The notes below the pieces were generated by a model that was not told the origin of the DNA, did no database searches, and worked only from the letters and a program-made list of their open reading frames with translations. The position numbers and the translations under genes were made by a program. Positions 49,822-60,154 of a stretch of 64,000 nt of DNA are shown piece after piece. Source of the stretch: Schleiferiaceae bacterium (GTDB lineage Bacteria; Bacteroidota; Bacteroidia; Flavobacteriales; Schleiferiaceae); the NCBI GenBank assembly GCA_028357285.1, contig JAOMWM010000001.1:62001-126000 (forward strand), in the 5' to 3' direction. Position 1 is the stretch's first letter. Each line of letters begins with the position of its first letter.

Positions 49822-51797
49822 GCATCGAAATTGGACAAATAAAGAAAAGGATCACATGGATCAGCGCAGTCGTTTATGCGTTCTTCCTGATCATCCTTGT
49901 CCGATTATTCTATGTCGCTCTAGTCATGGGACCCGAGCTCAGAGCACAGAGTCAAGAGCGGGTGATCGAACGCCGACCTATTGAAGCAAAAAGAGGGGAT
50001 ATCTACAGCGCCGACGGCAAAACGCTCGCCACAACCAAACCCGTCTATAATATCCACTTTGACGCTCTAACAGTAGATCCAACTGTCTTTAATGAAGATG
50101 TTTCTGGACTCAGTGAAAAGTTAGCCATCCTCAATCCCAAGCGGAACGCAGCACAATGGGAACGGTATCTACGCAGTGAGCGGGATAAAAAACACCGCTA
50201 CATTCCGTTGGCGGCAGATTTGAATTACAGTCAATTGCAACGGATAAAAACGTACCCAATTCTCTCTCGCGGGGCGTTTCAAGGCGGCTTGATTATTAAA
50301 GAAAAGCTCGAGCGCATTCAGATGGCTACCGACGTTCGATCTAGAACTATAGGTCGCGATAAAGACGGTGCACAGGCTGGTCTTGAGGGGTATTACAGCA
50401 ACTACCTCCAGGGCAAACCCGGTAACCGATTAATGCAAAAAATCACGGGAAATGACTGGAAGCCTCTTGACGATCCGCAAGCCGTAGAGCCTGTGGACGG
50501 ATTCGATTTGTTTACCACCATTGATACACGCATTCAAGACGTTGCCCAGCAAAGCCTTCTTGCCCAATTGAAAAAATATGATGCAGATCATGGTTCCGCA
50601 GTGGTCATGGAAGTTGCAACAGGTCGCATCGTAGCAATGGCAAACCTCGGGCGCAATGCAGACAGTATTTATAGTGAGCTGCGCAATTACGCAGTCTGGG
50701 AACGCACTGAACCAGGCTCAACCATAAAACTGCTCAGCGCCATGGCCCTGCTTGAAACCGGGGTAGCCGATACTAGCGATAAGGTCAATACCGAAAATGG
50801 AGTAGTTACTATTTACGGCAAAAAGGTAAGAGACTCACGTAAGGGGGGTTACGGCACTATTTCATTACGTAAAGCTTTTGAGGTAAGCTCGAATACCGGG
50901 ATTGTGAAACTGGTTCAAGAGCATTTCGAAAAGCATCCGGACGACTATGTCGATTTTCTTTACAGCCGAGGTTTCCATAAAAATACAGGCATCACCATTA
51001 AAGGTGAAAGCGCACCAAACATCCCCAAACCTAATGACGATCGCTGGTCTGGAATCTCACTTCCGTGGATGGCGTATGGTTACGGTGTAGAATTTACTCC
51101 ACTTCAACTATTGACTATCTATAACGCTGTTGCAAACAATGGCACCATGGTTAAGCCTCAAATCGTAGAACGCATCATGGATCACGGTCGGATCGTTGAG
51201 GACTTTGAAACTGCTATTCTCAATCCTGCGATTTGCTCGCAAGATGTCGTTAAAAAACTTCAAGCTATGCTGGAAGGAGCAGTAGAGTCAGGAACAGCTA
51301 AAAATATTTACGACCAGCGCGTTCCCGTTGCAGGAAAAACCGGCACTTGTCAGTTGAATTACTGGCGCGGTGGAAAAGATTACCAAAGCTCATTTGCAGG
51401 CTACTTCCCGGCCAATGACCCACAATACAGCTGTATTGTGGTGATTAATAAGCCAGACTACTACATAGGATACTATGGAAATATCGTCGCCGGACCAGTA
51501 TTTAAAGCGATTGCAGATGAAGTGTACAGCCATTTGCCTGAAACCCCAACTACTTTAACCAGCGAACAACTTATAGCCGCTCGAACTACTGCAGTCGGCG
51601 AAGACCGCTTCGAACAAGCCTTCCAAAAGAACTTCCTGCCCAGCCTTAGTGGATTAGATGCGCGCACAGCGACGCGAATTTTAGAAGGACAAGGACTAGC
51701 CGTTTCGCTTGTAGGTAAAGGCCGGGTAGCACGACAAGAACCGGCTCTAGGCACACCACTCCACCAATGTTCCACCGTAAAACTAGTGCTACGATGA
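49818..51797 (+). CDS. ftsI: Septal transpeptidase FtsI (PBP), with PASTA domain
   Basis: Penicillin-binding transpeptidase that crosslinks septal peptidoglycan. The 659 residues have an N-terminal membrane anchor (VYAFFLIILVRLFYVALV), a dimerisation domain, and the transpeptidase domain with Ser in GSTIK (about 301), SSN in EVSSNTGIV and KTG at about 506. A C-terminal PASTA domain (FLPSLSGLDARTATRIL to the end) follows, a feature of the FtsI/SpoVD type. It overlaps murE by ATGA. Confidence 0.96.
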   Translation: MSIEIGQIKKRITWISAVVYAFFLIILVRLFYVALVMGPELRAQSQERVIERRPIEAKRGDIYSADGKTLATTKPVYNIHFDALTVDPTVFNEDVSGLSEKLAILNPKRNAAQWERYLRSERDKKHRYIPLAADLNYSQLQRIKTYPILSRGAFQGGLIIKEKLERIQMATDVRSRTIGRDKDGAQAGLEGYYSNYLQGKPGNRLMQKITGNDWKPLDDPQAVEPVDGFDLFTTIDTRIQDVAQQSLLAQLKKYDADHGSAVVMEVATGRIVAMANLGRNADSIYSELRNYAVWERTEPGSTIKLLSAMALLETGVADTSDKVNTENGVVTIYGKKVRDSRKGGYGTISLRKAFEVSSNTGIVKLVQEHFEKHPDDYVDFLYSRGFHKNTGITIKGESAPNIPKPNDDRWSGISLPWMAYGYGVEFTPLQLLTIYNAVANNGTMVKPQIVERIMDHGRIVEDFETAILNPAICSQDVVKKLQAMLEGAVESGTAKNIYDQRVPVAGKTGTCQLNYWRGGKDYQSSFAGYFPANDPQYSCIVVINKPDYYIGYYGNIVAGPVFKAIADEVYSHLPETPTTLTSEQLIAARTTAVGEDRFEQAFQKNFLPSLSGLDARTATRILEGQGLAVSLVGKGRVARQEPALGTPLHQCSTVKLVLR

Positions 51798-53248
51798 AAC
51801 TACTAAAAGACCTGCTTTACGGCGTTCGCATTCAAGAAATTATAGGGAATACACAAATCGCTATTGAGCGCATTTGTTATGATAGTAGAAAGTCCGGTAA
51901 GAATGCATTGTTCGTGGCTATTTCCGGCACCCAAGTAGACGGACACGACTTCATCGAGACTGCTTTAGACGCAGGTGCGATTGCAGTAGTTTGTGAAAAA
52001 ATACCTGCAAAAACCAGAGAAGGCATTCATTACATCCAAACGAAGGACAGTGCTTATGCATTGAGCGCTATTGCTTCAAATTGGTTTGGTAATCCAAGTG
52101 AGGAAATGAAAGTTATAGGTGTTACCGGCACCAATGGTAAAACCACGGTTGCAACGCTTCTTTTTGATCTGTTCAGCGCACTTGAAGGTGAGCTTTGCGG
52201 ACTATTGAGTACAATTTCTGTTCGTATCGGAAGAACAACCGTACCAGCGACGCATACCACACCTGATGCATTGGCTGTTCAAGAGCACATGCGCGCAATG
52301 GTCGATGCAGGGGTAAAATACTGCTTCATGGAAGTCAGCTCACATGCGCTCGTGCAGCACAGGACCTCTCACGTTGATTTCGACGTCGCCGTATTCACGA
52401 ACATCACGCGCGACCATTTGGACTACCACGGGGACATGAACGGCTATATAGCGGCGAAGAAATTACTCTTTGACGGGCTCAAATCTGATGCTCTTGCGCT
52501 TTATAACGAAGACACCAAACACGGCCCTACAATGATCAGCGCAACAAAGGCCAAAGTGAAGAGCTACGCCTTAAAATTCCCTGCAGATTATAAAGTCAAA
52601 ATATTAGAACGTCGGTTTGACGGAATGCTTTTAACCTTAAACGACCAGGAATGTTGGTCCCGAATTCTAGGCGATTTCAACGCCTATAATTTGTGTGCGT
52701 TGTATGCAGTTGGTGTAGAATTGGGGAAAGATCCGCTTCAACTCCTCACCGCTATTAGTTTACTCAAACCGGTGGATGGTCGATTCCAAACCATTCAAGG
52801 AAAGGACATCACTGCCGTCGTGGATTACGCCCATACGCCTGATGCACTTCAAAACGTCCTAGGTACAATAAATGATCTCAATCAAGGGCAAGGAAAAGTC
52901 ATAACCGTAGTGGGCTGTGGCGGAAACAGGGATAAGGGAAAACGTCCTCAAATGGCAGCAATCGCGGCAAAAGAAAGCAATAAGGTCATCCTCACCAGCG
53001 ATAATCCGCGCAACGAAGAACCCGACACCATACTCGCTGAAATGGAGGCTGGGTTAAGTCCCGATCAAAAAGCTCGGGTCTTGACTATAGAAGACCGCGC
53101 GCAAGCCATAAAAAGCGCACTAATGCTGGCCCAAGCGGGAGACATTGTTCTTATCGCAGGCAAAGGGCATGAAAAATACCAGGAGATCAAAGGAGTACGA
53201 ACCCATTTCGATGATGTCGAAGAGGTACAAAACTTCCTAAACCACTAA
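51794..53248 (+). CDS. murE: UDP-MurNAc-tripeptide synthetase, meso-DAP type
   Basis: Adds meso-diaminopimelate to UDP-MurNAc-L-Ala-D-Glu. The ATG at 51794 ([10 protein letters not shown]) is chosen over an upstream one at 51767 because it overlaps the ftsI stop as ATGA and homologues start here. Walker motif [10 protein letters not shown], Mur-ligase central domain, and the substrate motif SDNPRNEEP with DNPR, which specifies meso-DAP rather than lysine. Four bases separate it from mraY. Confidence 0.97.
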   Translation: MKLLKDLLYGVRIQEIIGNTQIAIERICYDSRKSGKNALFVAISGTQVDGHDFIETALDAGAIAVVCEKIPAKTREGIHYIQTKDSAYALSAIASNWFGNPSEEMKVIGVTGTNGKTTVATLLFDLFSALEGELCGLLSTISVRIGRTTVPATHTTPDALAVQEHMRAMVDAGVKYCFMEVSSHALVQHRTSHVDFDVAVFTNITRDHLDYHGDMNGYIAAKKLLFDGLKSDALALYNEDTKHGPTMISATKAKVKSYALKFPADYKVKILERRFDGMLLTLNDQECWSRILGDFNAYNLCALYAVGVELGKDPLQLLTAISLLKPVDGRFQTIQGKDITAVVDYAHTPDALQNVLGTINDLNQGQGKVITVVGCGGNRDKGKRPQMAAIAAKESNKVILTSDNPRNEEPDTILAEMEAGLSPDQKARVLTIEDRAQAIKSALMLAQAGDIVLIAGKGHEKYQEIKGVRTHFDDVEEVQNFLNH

Positions 53249-53252
53249 TATT

Positions 53253-54488
53253 ATGCTGTACTACCTATTTACTTATTTAGACCAAGCCTACGACATTCCA
53301 GGAGCAGGTGTATTTCAGTACATCACGTTTAGAGCCGCAATGGCGGTGATTACCTCATTGATCATTTCAATGTTGTTTGGAAAACGTTTGATTGACCGAT
53401 TACAACGTTTGCAAGTCGGTGAAACCGTACGTGATCTAGGCCTAGAGGGACAGAACCAGAAGGCGGGAACACCTACGATGGGTGGTGTGATTATCATTTT
53501 GGCCATTGTAGTACCTACCCTACTCTGGGCAAAATTAGACAACATCTACATTTTGTTGATGCTCATTTCGACACTATGGATGGGCGCAATCGGCTTTTTA
53601 GACGACTACATCAAGGTCTTCAAAAAAGACAAAAAAGGACTCCGTGGAATTTTCAAGGTCATCGGTCAAATAGTACTGGGAATTATTGTGGGAAGTACAT
53701 TGTATTTCCACCCTGAAGTCACCATCAAGGAAAAACTACCTGTAGTAGAAACTGCCTCGTGGGAAGCTGGTGAAGAAGCGCCTACAACGACATATGGTGA
53801 TGCGGTAAAGAGTTCGAAAACTACCCTTCCCTTTTTGAAAGACAACGAATTTGACTACGAAATCTTTACTCGTTGGTTAGGGCCTAGCGGATCGAATTGG
53901 ACCTGGTTAGTCTATATTTTTGCAGTCATCTTTATCATTACAGCCGTCTCGAATGGAGCCAATTTGACCGACGGTTTGGACGGATTAGCTACGGGCACCA
54001 CAGCGATTGCAGGAACAGCCCTACTGGTACTAGCCTATGTAAGTGGCTCGATTGTCTTCTCGAGCTACCTCAACATTATGTACATCCCTAATTCAGGGGA
54101 ACTTGTGATTTTCACTGCCGCATTTATTGGAGCCGCCATAGGATTCTTATGGTACAACAGCTTCCCAGCGCAAGTCTTCATGGGCGATACGGGATCACTA
54201 GCGATTGGCGCCATCGTAGCCGTCATCGCATTGGCCGTTCGTAAAGAGTTCTTATTGCCCATCATAGCAGGAGTATTCCTAGCGGAGAATGTAAGTGTCA
54301 TTTTACAAGTGAGCTACTTCAAATACACGAAGAAAAAATACGGTGAAGGCCGCCGTATTTTCTTGATGAGTCCGCTCCACCACCACTACCAAAAGAAGGG
54401 GTACCCCGAAACTAAAATTGTGACTCGATTCTGGATTGTAGGCATCATGCTCGCAGTATTGGCAATCGCAACCTTGAAGCTGAGATAA
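53253..54488 (+). CDS. mraY: Phospho-MurNAc-pentapeptide translocase
   Basis: Moves phospho-MurNAc-pentapeptide onto undecaprenyl phosphate, forming lipid I in the inner membrane. A 411-residue polytopic protein with GTPTMGG (written AGTPTMGGV), [24 protein letters not shown] and the late [12 protein letters not shown], all signature MraY loops. The insertion between residues about 150 and 200 is somewhat long. The next gene starts one base after its stop. Confidence 0.97.
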   Translation: MLYYLFTYLDQAYDIPGAGVFQYITFRAAMAVITSLIISMLFGKRLIDRLQRLQVGETVRDLGLEGQNQKAGTPTMGGVIIILAIVVPTLLWAKLDNIYILLMLISTLWMGAIGFLDDYIKVFKKDKKGLRGIFKVIGQIVLGIIVGSTLYFHPEVTIKEKLPVVETASWEAGEEAPTTTYGDAVKSSKTTLPFLKDNEFDYEIFTRWLGPSGSNWTWLVYIFAVIFIITAVSNGANLTDGLDGLATGTTAIAGTALLVLAYVSGSIVFSSYLNIMYIPNSGELVIFTAAFIGAAIGFLWYNSFPAQVFMGDTGSLAIGAIVAVIALAVRKEFLLPIIAGVFLAENVSVILQVSYFKYTKKKYGEGRRIFLMSPLHHHYQKKGYPETKIVTRFWIVGIMLAVLAIATLKLR

Positions 54489-54489
54489 G

Positions 54490-55854
54490 TTGAATCACCC
54501 TTACCCAAATATCGCCATACTTGGTGCCGGCATTAGCGGCATGGGCGCAGCGCAATTAGCGTATGCACTGGGTATTCCTGCATTTCTCAGCGACGCAAAA
54601 GCGCTTTCTGAGAAAGACAAGGAACGGCTAAACCAGTGGGGTATAGACTATGAGGAACACGGTCACAATGTGGACCGATTAAAAGCTGCATCAGCCATCG
54701 TAAAAAGTCCCGGTATTCCGCACACGGCGGCAATCATAAAAGCACTGAAAGCCGATGGAGCAGTCGTTTTGGGTGAAGTGGACTGGGCGGCCCACTACAC
54801 TACGGCAAGGCTAATAGGCATCACAGGAAGCAACGGCAAAACCACGACTGCGACCTTGTGCCATCACATTATGGCAGCTGAAATGGATGCCGTCTTAGCA
54901 GGAAATGTTGGTCAAAGTTTAGCCGGTACGCTAGCGGACCGAATGCGGTACGGACAGCCGGATCCTGAAGTGGTGGTTTTAGAGTTGAGTAGTTTCCAGT
55001 TAGACGATGTATTCGAACTAAAATTGGACCAAGGCATACTTACCAACATCACCCCCGACCACCTCGATCGGTACGACTACGATTTGAATAAATATGCGGC
55101 TAGTAAAATGCAATTGGCCACCTATACCTCAGGGCAATTTATCTACTGCGACGATGACCCTATTACGAATACAGCATTAGAGCAGTGGCTGCAAGAGCAT
55201 TCCAACCCTCCGAAGCTATTAGCCTACGGAACAGACACACCCGCAGGCCCACATCGAATAACAACGAAAGAAAACAACACAATAACCATTCAATTAAATA
55301 ACGAAGCAATGACTATTGAAGAACTCGCATTACAAGGAAAGCATAACATGTACAACAGTATGGCGGCTGGATTAAGCAGCCGCTTGATGAACATTAGAAA
55401 AGAAACCGTTCGCAAACAACTATCGACTTTCGATTCGCTAGAGCATCGTTTGGAAAGCATTTTGAATATCAGCGGTGTGGAATACATCAACGACAGCAAG
55501 GCGACTAATGTGAACGCGACGTATTATGCCTTAGAATGCCAAAGCAAGCCCGTGGTCTGGATTGTTGGCGGTGTGGACAAAGGAAATGACTATGCGGAAT
55601 TACTCCAGCTCGTTCAAGGAAAAGTAAAAGGTATCGTCGCCTTGGGTTTAGACAACGAGAAAATCAAAGAAGCTTTTGGAGAAGTTCCAGCCTTCGCTGA
55701 AGCAGAAACGATGAAAGATGCGGTTCGCGCAGCTTCGAAAATGGCAGATAAAGGGGATGTAGTCTTGCTCAGTCCTTGCTGCGCTTCATTCGATCTCTTC
55801 GAAAACTATGAAGATCGCGGACGCCAATTCAAAAACGCAGTACGCATGCTCTAA
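54490..55854 (+). CDS. murD: UDP-MurNAc-L-alanine:D-glutamate ligase
   Basis: Adds D-Glu to UDP-MurNAc-L-Ala. Start codon is TTG at 54490, directly after the mraY stop; no ATG fits the conserved N-terminus NIAILGAGISGMG. Walker GITGSNGKTTT, the central NITPDHLDRY, and the C-terminal VEYINDSKATN are all present in 454 residues. Confidence 0.96.
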   Translation: MNHPYPNIAILGAGISGMGAAQLAYALGIPAFLSDAKALSEKDKERLNQWGIDYEEHGHNVDRLKAASAIVKSPGIPHTAAIIKALKADGAVVLGEVDWAAHYTTARLIGITGSNGKTTTATLCHHIMAAEMDAVLAGNVGQSLAGTLADRMRYGQPDPEVVVLELSSFQLDDVFELKLDQGILTNITPDHLDRYDYDLNKYAASKMQLATYTSGQFIYCDDDPITNTALEQWLQEHSNPPKLLAYGTDTPAGPHRITTKENNTITIQLNNEAMTIEELALQGKHNMYNSMAAGLSSRLMNIRKETVRKQLSTFDSLEHRLESILNISGVEYINDSKATNVNATYYALECQSKPVVWIVGGVDKGNDYAELLQLVQGKVKGIVALGLDNEKIKEAFGEVPAFAEAETMKDAVRAASKMADKGDVVLLSPCCASFDLFENYEDRGRQFKNAVRML

Positions 55855-55865
55855 GACAGAATACG

Positions 55866-57050
55866 GTGAATACAGTCCAGAAATATCTAAAAGGGGACCA
55901 ATTCCTTTGGGGCCTTATCCTACTGCTCATGCTAATGAGCTTCTTGCCTATCTATAGTGCGAGCAGCTCCCTTGCATACAAATATGGCGGTGGAAACACA
56001 TTTAGATTTTTGACCAAACACCTTATTCATTTGGTCTTGGGAGGCTTCTTTCTGTACAGCGTACACCGATTAAACTTCAGAATCATCGGTAAATTTTCAA
56101 TCATCATACTGCCCGCAGCCATCGTCCTACTCATGGTGACCTTATTCCAAGGAACTACAATGGGTGGGGCAAATGCCGCGCGTTGGGTACGTATTCCGGT
56201 TATAAACATGAGTTTTCAAACCTCAGCTTTTGCTTCGTTAGCGCTGTTGGTTTGGCTCGCCCGGTGGTTGGCAAAACCCCGAGACTTCACCTTGTTTAAA
56301 AGCTTGTATTACCCGCTAGGCGCTATTGCCCTAACGCTTATTTTTATTTTACCGGCCGATTTCTCTACAACCGCTATCATTTTCGGGATGACCTTCATTC
56401 TCATGATTGCCGCCGGTGTACCATGGAAGCATTTAGGCAAAATCATCGGTATAGGAGCGGCAGTACTGACTCTTTTCATCTTAATAGTTCTTGCCTTCCC
56501 TGGAATTTCTAACCGGGTCGATACCTGGAAATCACGGATCGTAAACTTCGGCGCAACGGATTCCGATGCCTCTTACCAAACCGACCTTGCAAAAATGGCC
56601 ATTGCGGAGGGACAACTCTTTGGCAAAGGGCCGGGGAAAAGTGTACAGAAAAACTTCCTACCCCAATCGAATTCGGACTTTGTTTTTGCCGTCATAACAG
56701 AAGAATATGGCCTTATTGGCGCAAGCGGTGTAGTACTACTATACATGGCACTTTTTCGACGCTTTGTACGAATTGCGCGACGCGCCCACACCAAATTTGG
56801 CACATTACTCGTCTTAGCCGCGGCCTCTGGTATGATCTTACAAACCCTCGTGAATATGGGGGTAGCTACGAACCTCATGCCCGTCACTGGACAAACGCTT
56901 CCTTTCTTAAGTGCTGGAGGTTCATCCATATGGATGACTTGTATTGCTCTGGGCATCATATTGAGCGTCAGCCATACTGATGTCAAAAAGGTAGTAGGCA
57001 AGAGTGTACAGAGCCAAGAAGAACTCGAAAATGCTGAAGCCCATGTCTAG
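55866..57050 (+). CDS. ftsW: Septal peptidoglycan glycosyltransferase FtsW
   Basis: SEDS-family glycosyltransferase that polymerises lipid II at the septum with FtsI. A 394-residue protein with about ten membrane segments; it shows the SEDS pattern around GEGPGKS-like FGKGPGKSVQK, and the late TGQTLPFLSAGGSS. Start is GTG at 55866. Its last eight bases overlap the murG start. Confidence 0.95.
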   Translation: MNTVQKYLKGDQFLWGLILLLMLMSFLPIYSASSSLAYKYGGGNTFRFLTKHLIHLVLGGFFLYSVHRLNFRIIGKFSIIILPAAIVLLMVTLFQGTTMGGANAARWVRIPVINMSFQTSAFASLALLVWLARWLAKPRDFTLFKSLYYPLGAIALTLIFILPADFSTTAIIFGMTFILMIAAGVPWKHLGKIIGIGAAVLTLFILIVLAFPGISNRVDTWKSRIVNFGATDSDASYQTDLAKMAIAEGQLFGKGPGKSVQKNFLPQSNSDFVFAVITEEYGLIGASGVVLLYMALFRRFVRIARRAHTKFGTLLVLAAASGMILQTLVNMGVATNLMPVTGQTLPFLSAGGSSIWMTCIALGIILSVSHTDVKKVVGKSVQSQEELENAEAHV

Positions 57051-58128
57051 AAGTTTTATCATTAGCGGCGGCGGAACCGGAGGACACATTTTTCCGGCCT
57101 TAAGTATTGCCAACGGCCTAAGAGCAAAGTATCCAGATGCTGAGATCCATTTTATAGGCGCTAAAGGCAAGATGGAAATGACCAGAGTACCGGCCGCTGG
57201 TTTTAAAATTACCGGTGTACCCATCGCGGGAATTAACCGTCAAAAACCTTGGAAAAGCTGGAGTGTTCCGTTCAAACTGGTATACGCCCTATGGCTGTGT
57301 CGCAAGATTTTAAAAACGCGTAAACCCGACGCTGTCATTGGTACAGGCGGCTATGCTAGTGGGCCTGCATTGTTTATGGCACAACGCATGGGTATTCCCA
57401 CTCTTGTTCAAGAACAAAACAGCTTCGCCGGGGTAACAAATATTAAATTGGGTGCTAAGGCTAAAGCCATCTGCACTGCATATAAAAATGCAGAGCGGTT
57501 CTTTCCCACTGACAGAGTACACCTCACGGGCAACCCCGTGCGTGAAGCATTCACCAATCCATTGCCGAAACAAAGTGAGTCTAAGCAGAAAGTGGGCCTC
57601 GATCCGCAACGACCGACACTACTCATTTTAGGTGGGAGTCTAGGTGCAAGAGCCGTCAACCAACAAATGGAAAAAAGTCTTCCTACCCTACTACAACAAG
57701 GCTGGCAGATCTATTGGCAGTGCGGAAAACTGTATGAAGCTGAATACGTAAGGCTTACTTCTGAGACGGTGAAAGTGCATGCATTTATTGATGATATGGC
57801 TACTGCTTATGCCGCTGCAGATGCGATTGTAAGTCGGGCTGGAGCCGGCACCTTGAGCGAACTCTGTTTAATCGGTAAAGCTGCAGTGCTCATTCCTAGC
57901 CCAAACGTCGCGGAAGACCATCAAACACATAATGCGCGTGCTTTGAGCGAAAAAGGTGCAGCAGTACTCATACCTGAAATAGAATTGGACCAGCGCTTTA
58001 CGATTGAGCTTGAAGCGCTGTATCAAAATACCAAGCGTAGAGACCGATTAGGCGAGAATATTAAAAAAATTTCCCTACCCGAAGCGACTCAAGATATATG
58101 CACTCTGATTAGCGAATTAATTACGTGA
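57043..58128 (+). CDS. murG: Lipid II-forming N-acetylglucosaminyltransferase
   Basis: Adds GlcNAc to lipid I on the cytoplasmic face. The ATG at 57043 (MSRSFIISGGG) is preferred; it overlaps the ftsW stop by eight bases, and upstream ATGs in the frame encode ftsW-shadowed residues. The glycosyltransferase GGGTGGHIFPALSIA, the second-domain GGSLGA, and SRAGAGTLSEL are present. It overlaps murC by four bases (GTGA). Confidence 0.97.
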   Translation: MSRSFIISGGGTGGHIFPALSIANGLRAKYPDAEIHFIGAKGKMEMTRVPAAGFKITGVPIAGINRQKPWKSWSVPFKLVYALWLCRKILKTRKPDAVIGTGGYASGPALFMAQRMGIPTLVQEQNSFAGVTNIKLGAKAKAICTAYKNAERFFPTDRVHLTGNPVREAFTNPLPKQSESKQKVGLDPQRPTLLILGGSLGARAVNQQMEKSLPTLLQQGWQIYWQCGKLYEAEYVRLTSETVKVHAFIDDMATAYAAADAIVSRAGAGTLSELCLIGKAAVLIPSPNVAEDHQTHNARALSEKGAAVLIPEIELDQRFTIELEALYQNTKRRDRLGENIKKISLPEATQDICTLISELIT

Positions 58129-59429
58129 TAAAGAAACACTCACATATCGTTTTTATTGGGATCGGTGGGATAGGTATGAGCGCTTTAGCGCGTCATTTTC
58201 TGCATCAAAACATTCCCGTTTTCGGTTTTGACCGAACCAAAACGGAGCTGACGGAAGCCTTGGAAAATGAAGGCGCACTACTTTGCTACACGGAAGATGT
58301 ATCTGCGTATCCGGGTTGGTCCGAAGCAGAAACTACGGTTATTTATACTCCGGCAATTGCATCGACACATCCATGGCGCTTGTTTTTTGAGACCTTTCAA
58401 CCCATCAAACGTGCGGCTGCCTTAGGCCAACTCACTAAGGGATATAAAACCCTTGCTGTAGCTGGAACACATGGAAAAACCAGTACGAGCGCAATGCTCA
58501 CGCACCTTTTAACGTCAGCCGGATTAGATCCTACCGCCTTTATTGGTGGCATCTTAAGCGCATCCGGGACCAACTACAGGTTAGGCAATGGCCCGTGGAT
58601 GATTGTAGAGGCAGATGAATTTGACAGATCCTTCCTTCACCTTCATCCAAACGCTGCGGCAATAACAACGGCCGATGCGGATCATCTTGATATTTACGAC
58701 GACGAAACTGATCTAAACAACACCTTCGATGCCTTCATACAACAAGTTGAGGGACCGACTTTTTCAGGAACTACATTAAAAGAGACTACGGCTGTTGGCA
58801 GTGCCGGTAACCACTCCTTTGCCACGGATATCCGCGCCCATGAAGGTGCCTATGCGTTTACCATTCACCTAGGGAATGACAAGTTTGAGACAAAGCTCTT
58901 CATGCCTGGAAAACACAACGTCTACAATGCCGTCCTTGCTGCTGCACTTGCACATCATACGGGCGTTTCTTTAGAACAGATCGCAGCAGCCCTTCCAACC
59001 TTTGAAGGAATAAAACGCAGGTTTGAATACCATTTAAAAGGCAATACAACGCTCATCGAAGACTATGCCCACCACCCAACAGAGCTCAAAGCACTGATCG
59101 ATAGCATGGATGAAATGTACCCTAAAAAGAATATTCTGCTGTGCTTTCAACCTCATTTATACAGTCGCACGCGTGATTTCTTTGACGGATTTGTAACGCA
59201 ACTAAAACGCGTACATCGTTGTATTCTATTACCTATTTATGCGGCTCGGGAACACCCCATTCAAGGTATACATTCTACCGCTCTCGCAGCACAAATACCT
59301 GGTGCCGAAACCTGCAATTTAAAGGCGCTAACTCAGGTAGTACAAAAAGAAAGGTGCGATGTGGTTCTCGTTGTAGGCGCCGGGGATATTGGTGATACTG
59401 TACCTCAATTAAAAGCTGTTTTGCGATGA
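58125..59429 (+). CDS. murC: UDP-MurNAc:L-alanine ligase
   Basis: Adds the first L-Ala to UDP-MurNAc. Start is GTG at 58125, overlapping murG. It shows IGIGGIGMSALARH at the N-terminus, Walker VAGTHGKTSTS, and IEDYAHHPTELKA in the ADP-binding C-terminal domain. 434 residues, normal length. It overlaps ftsQ by ATGA. Confidence 0.97.
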   Translation: MIKKHSHIVFIGIGGIGMSALARHFLHQNIPVFGFDRTKTELTEALENEGALLCYTEDVSAYPGWSEAETTVIYTPAIASTHPWRLFFETFQPIKRAAALGQLTKGYKTLAVAGTHGKTSTSAMLTHLLTSAGLDPTAFIGGILSASGTNYRLGNGPWMIVEADEFDRSFLHLHPNAAAITTADADHLDIYDDETDLNNTFDAFIQQVEGPTFSGTTLKETTAVGSAGNHSFATDIRAHEGAYAFTIHLGNDKFETKLFMPGKHNVYNAVLAAALAHHTGVSLEQIAAALPTFEGIKRRFEYHLKGNTTLIEDYAHHPTELKALIDSMDEMYPKKNILLCFQPHLYSRTRDFFDGFVTQLKRVHRCILLPIYAAREHPIQGIHSTALAAQIPGAETCNLKALTQVVQKERCDVVLVVGAGDIGDTVPQLKAVLR

Positions 59430-60154
59430 AAAAGAAACGACTTTTATATACCGCCTTAAGTATCATCTTCGGTACGGGACTGATTTTCAGCGCTGTGCTA
59501 AGCATGCAGCACTGGAAAAACACAGCCTTTGATACAATCGAAATAAAATTTCAATATCCTGATAATCAGGCGCTTGTTGTTCGCCCCGAAGTGTTGCCAC
59601 TGATCGATGCATTTTTAAGTGCACAGTCCGATTCTAGCGCACTGAACACCCCTACATTTTTGTTAGAAACCTCTTTGGAAGCCCTGCCGTACGTGGCCGA
59701 TGCGCAAGTATATTGGAATTTAAATCAGTCTTTGGTCGTAATCATAGTTTCAAAGCAAGCGAAGGCAAAAGTCTTCATGAACGATGAATCGTTTTTGCTT
59801 ACAGAAGCGCATGAGCTTTTACCAGCACCGAGACAAACACCACTGGACTTGCCCATTATTACAGGGGTGAAAGACAGTGCAAATGCCGCTAGAGCCGGCC
59901 TGCTATTAGACGAAGTGATTGCCAGCCCTGCATTCACTTTTGACGGCCTAGCACAGATGGAGGTAAACGCGTCGTATGTAGTGCTAATTCCTCAAGGATA
60001 TGCGCACCACATCACAGCAAATATCGGCAATGAATTGGCTGGTGACCTGCGAAAGCTGAGCGCCTTCTATGCTGCTAAACCGGCGCAGGAACTTGAAGAA
60101 ATAAAAAGCATTGACTTGCGATATAAAAACCAAGTAGTAAGCAAAACGAGATGA
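59426..60154 (+). CDS. ftsQ: FtsQ-like division protein
   Basis: A 242-residue bitopic protein with a membrane segment near the N-terminus (YTALSIIFGTGLIFSAVL) and a periplasmic domain. The sequence is poorly conserved, as usual for FtsQ in Bacteroidota; identification rests on topology, the QVYWNLNQSLVVII-type POTRA end, and position between murC and ftsA. It links FtsK to FtsL-FtsB in E. coli. It overlaps both neighbours by four bases. Confidence 0.85.
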   Translation: MKKKRLLYTALSIIFGTGLIFSAVLSMQHWKNTAFDTIEIKFQYPDNQALVVRPEVLPLIDAFLSAQSDSSALNTPTFLLETSLEALPYVADAQVYWNLNQSLVVIIVSKQAKAKVFMNDESFLLTEAHELLPAPRQTPLDLPIITGVKDSANAARAGLLLDEVIASPAFTFDGLAQMEVNASYVVLIPQGYAHHITANIGNELAGDLRKLSAFYAAKPAQELEEIKSIDLRYKNQVVSKTR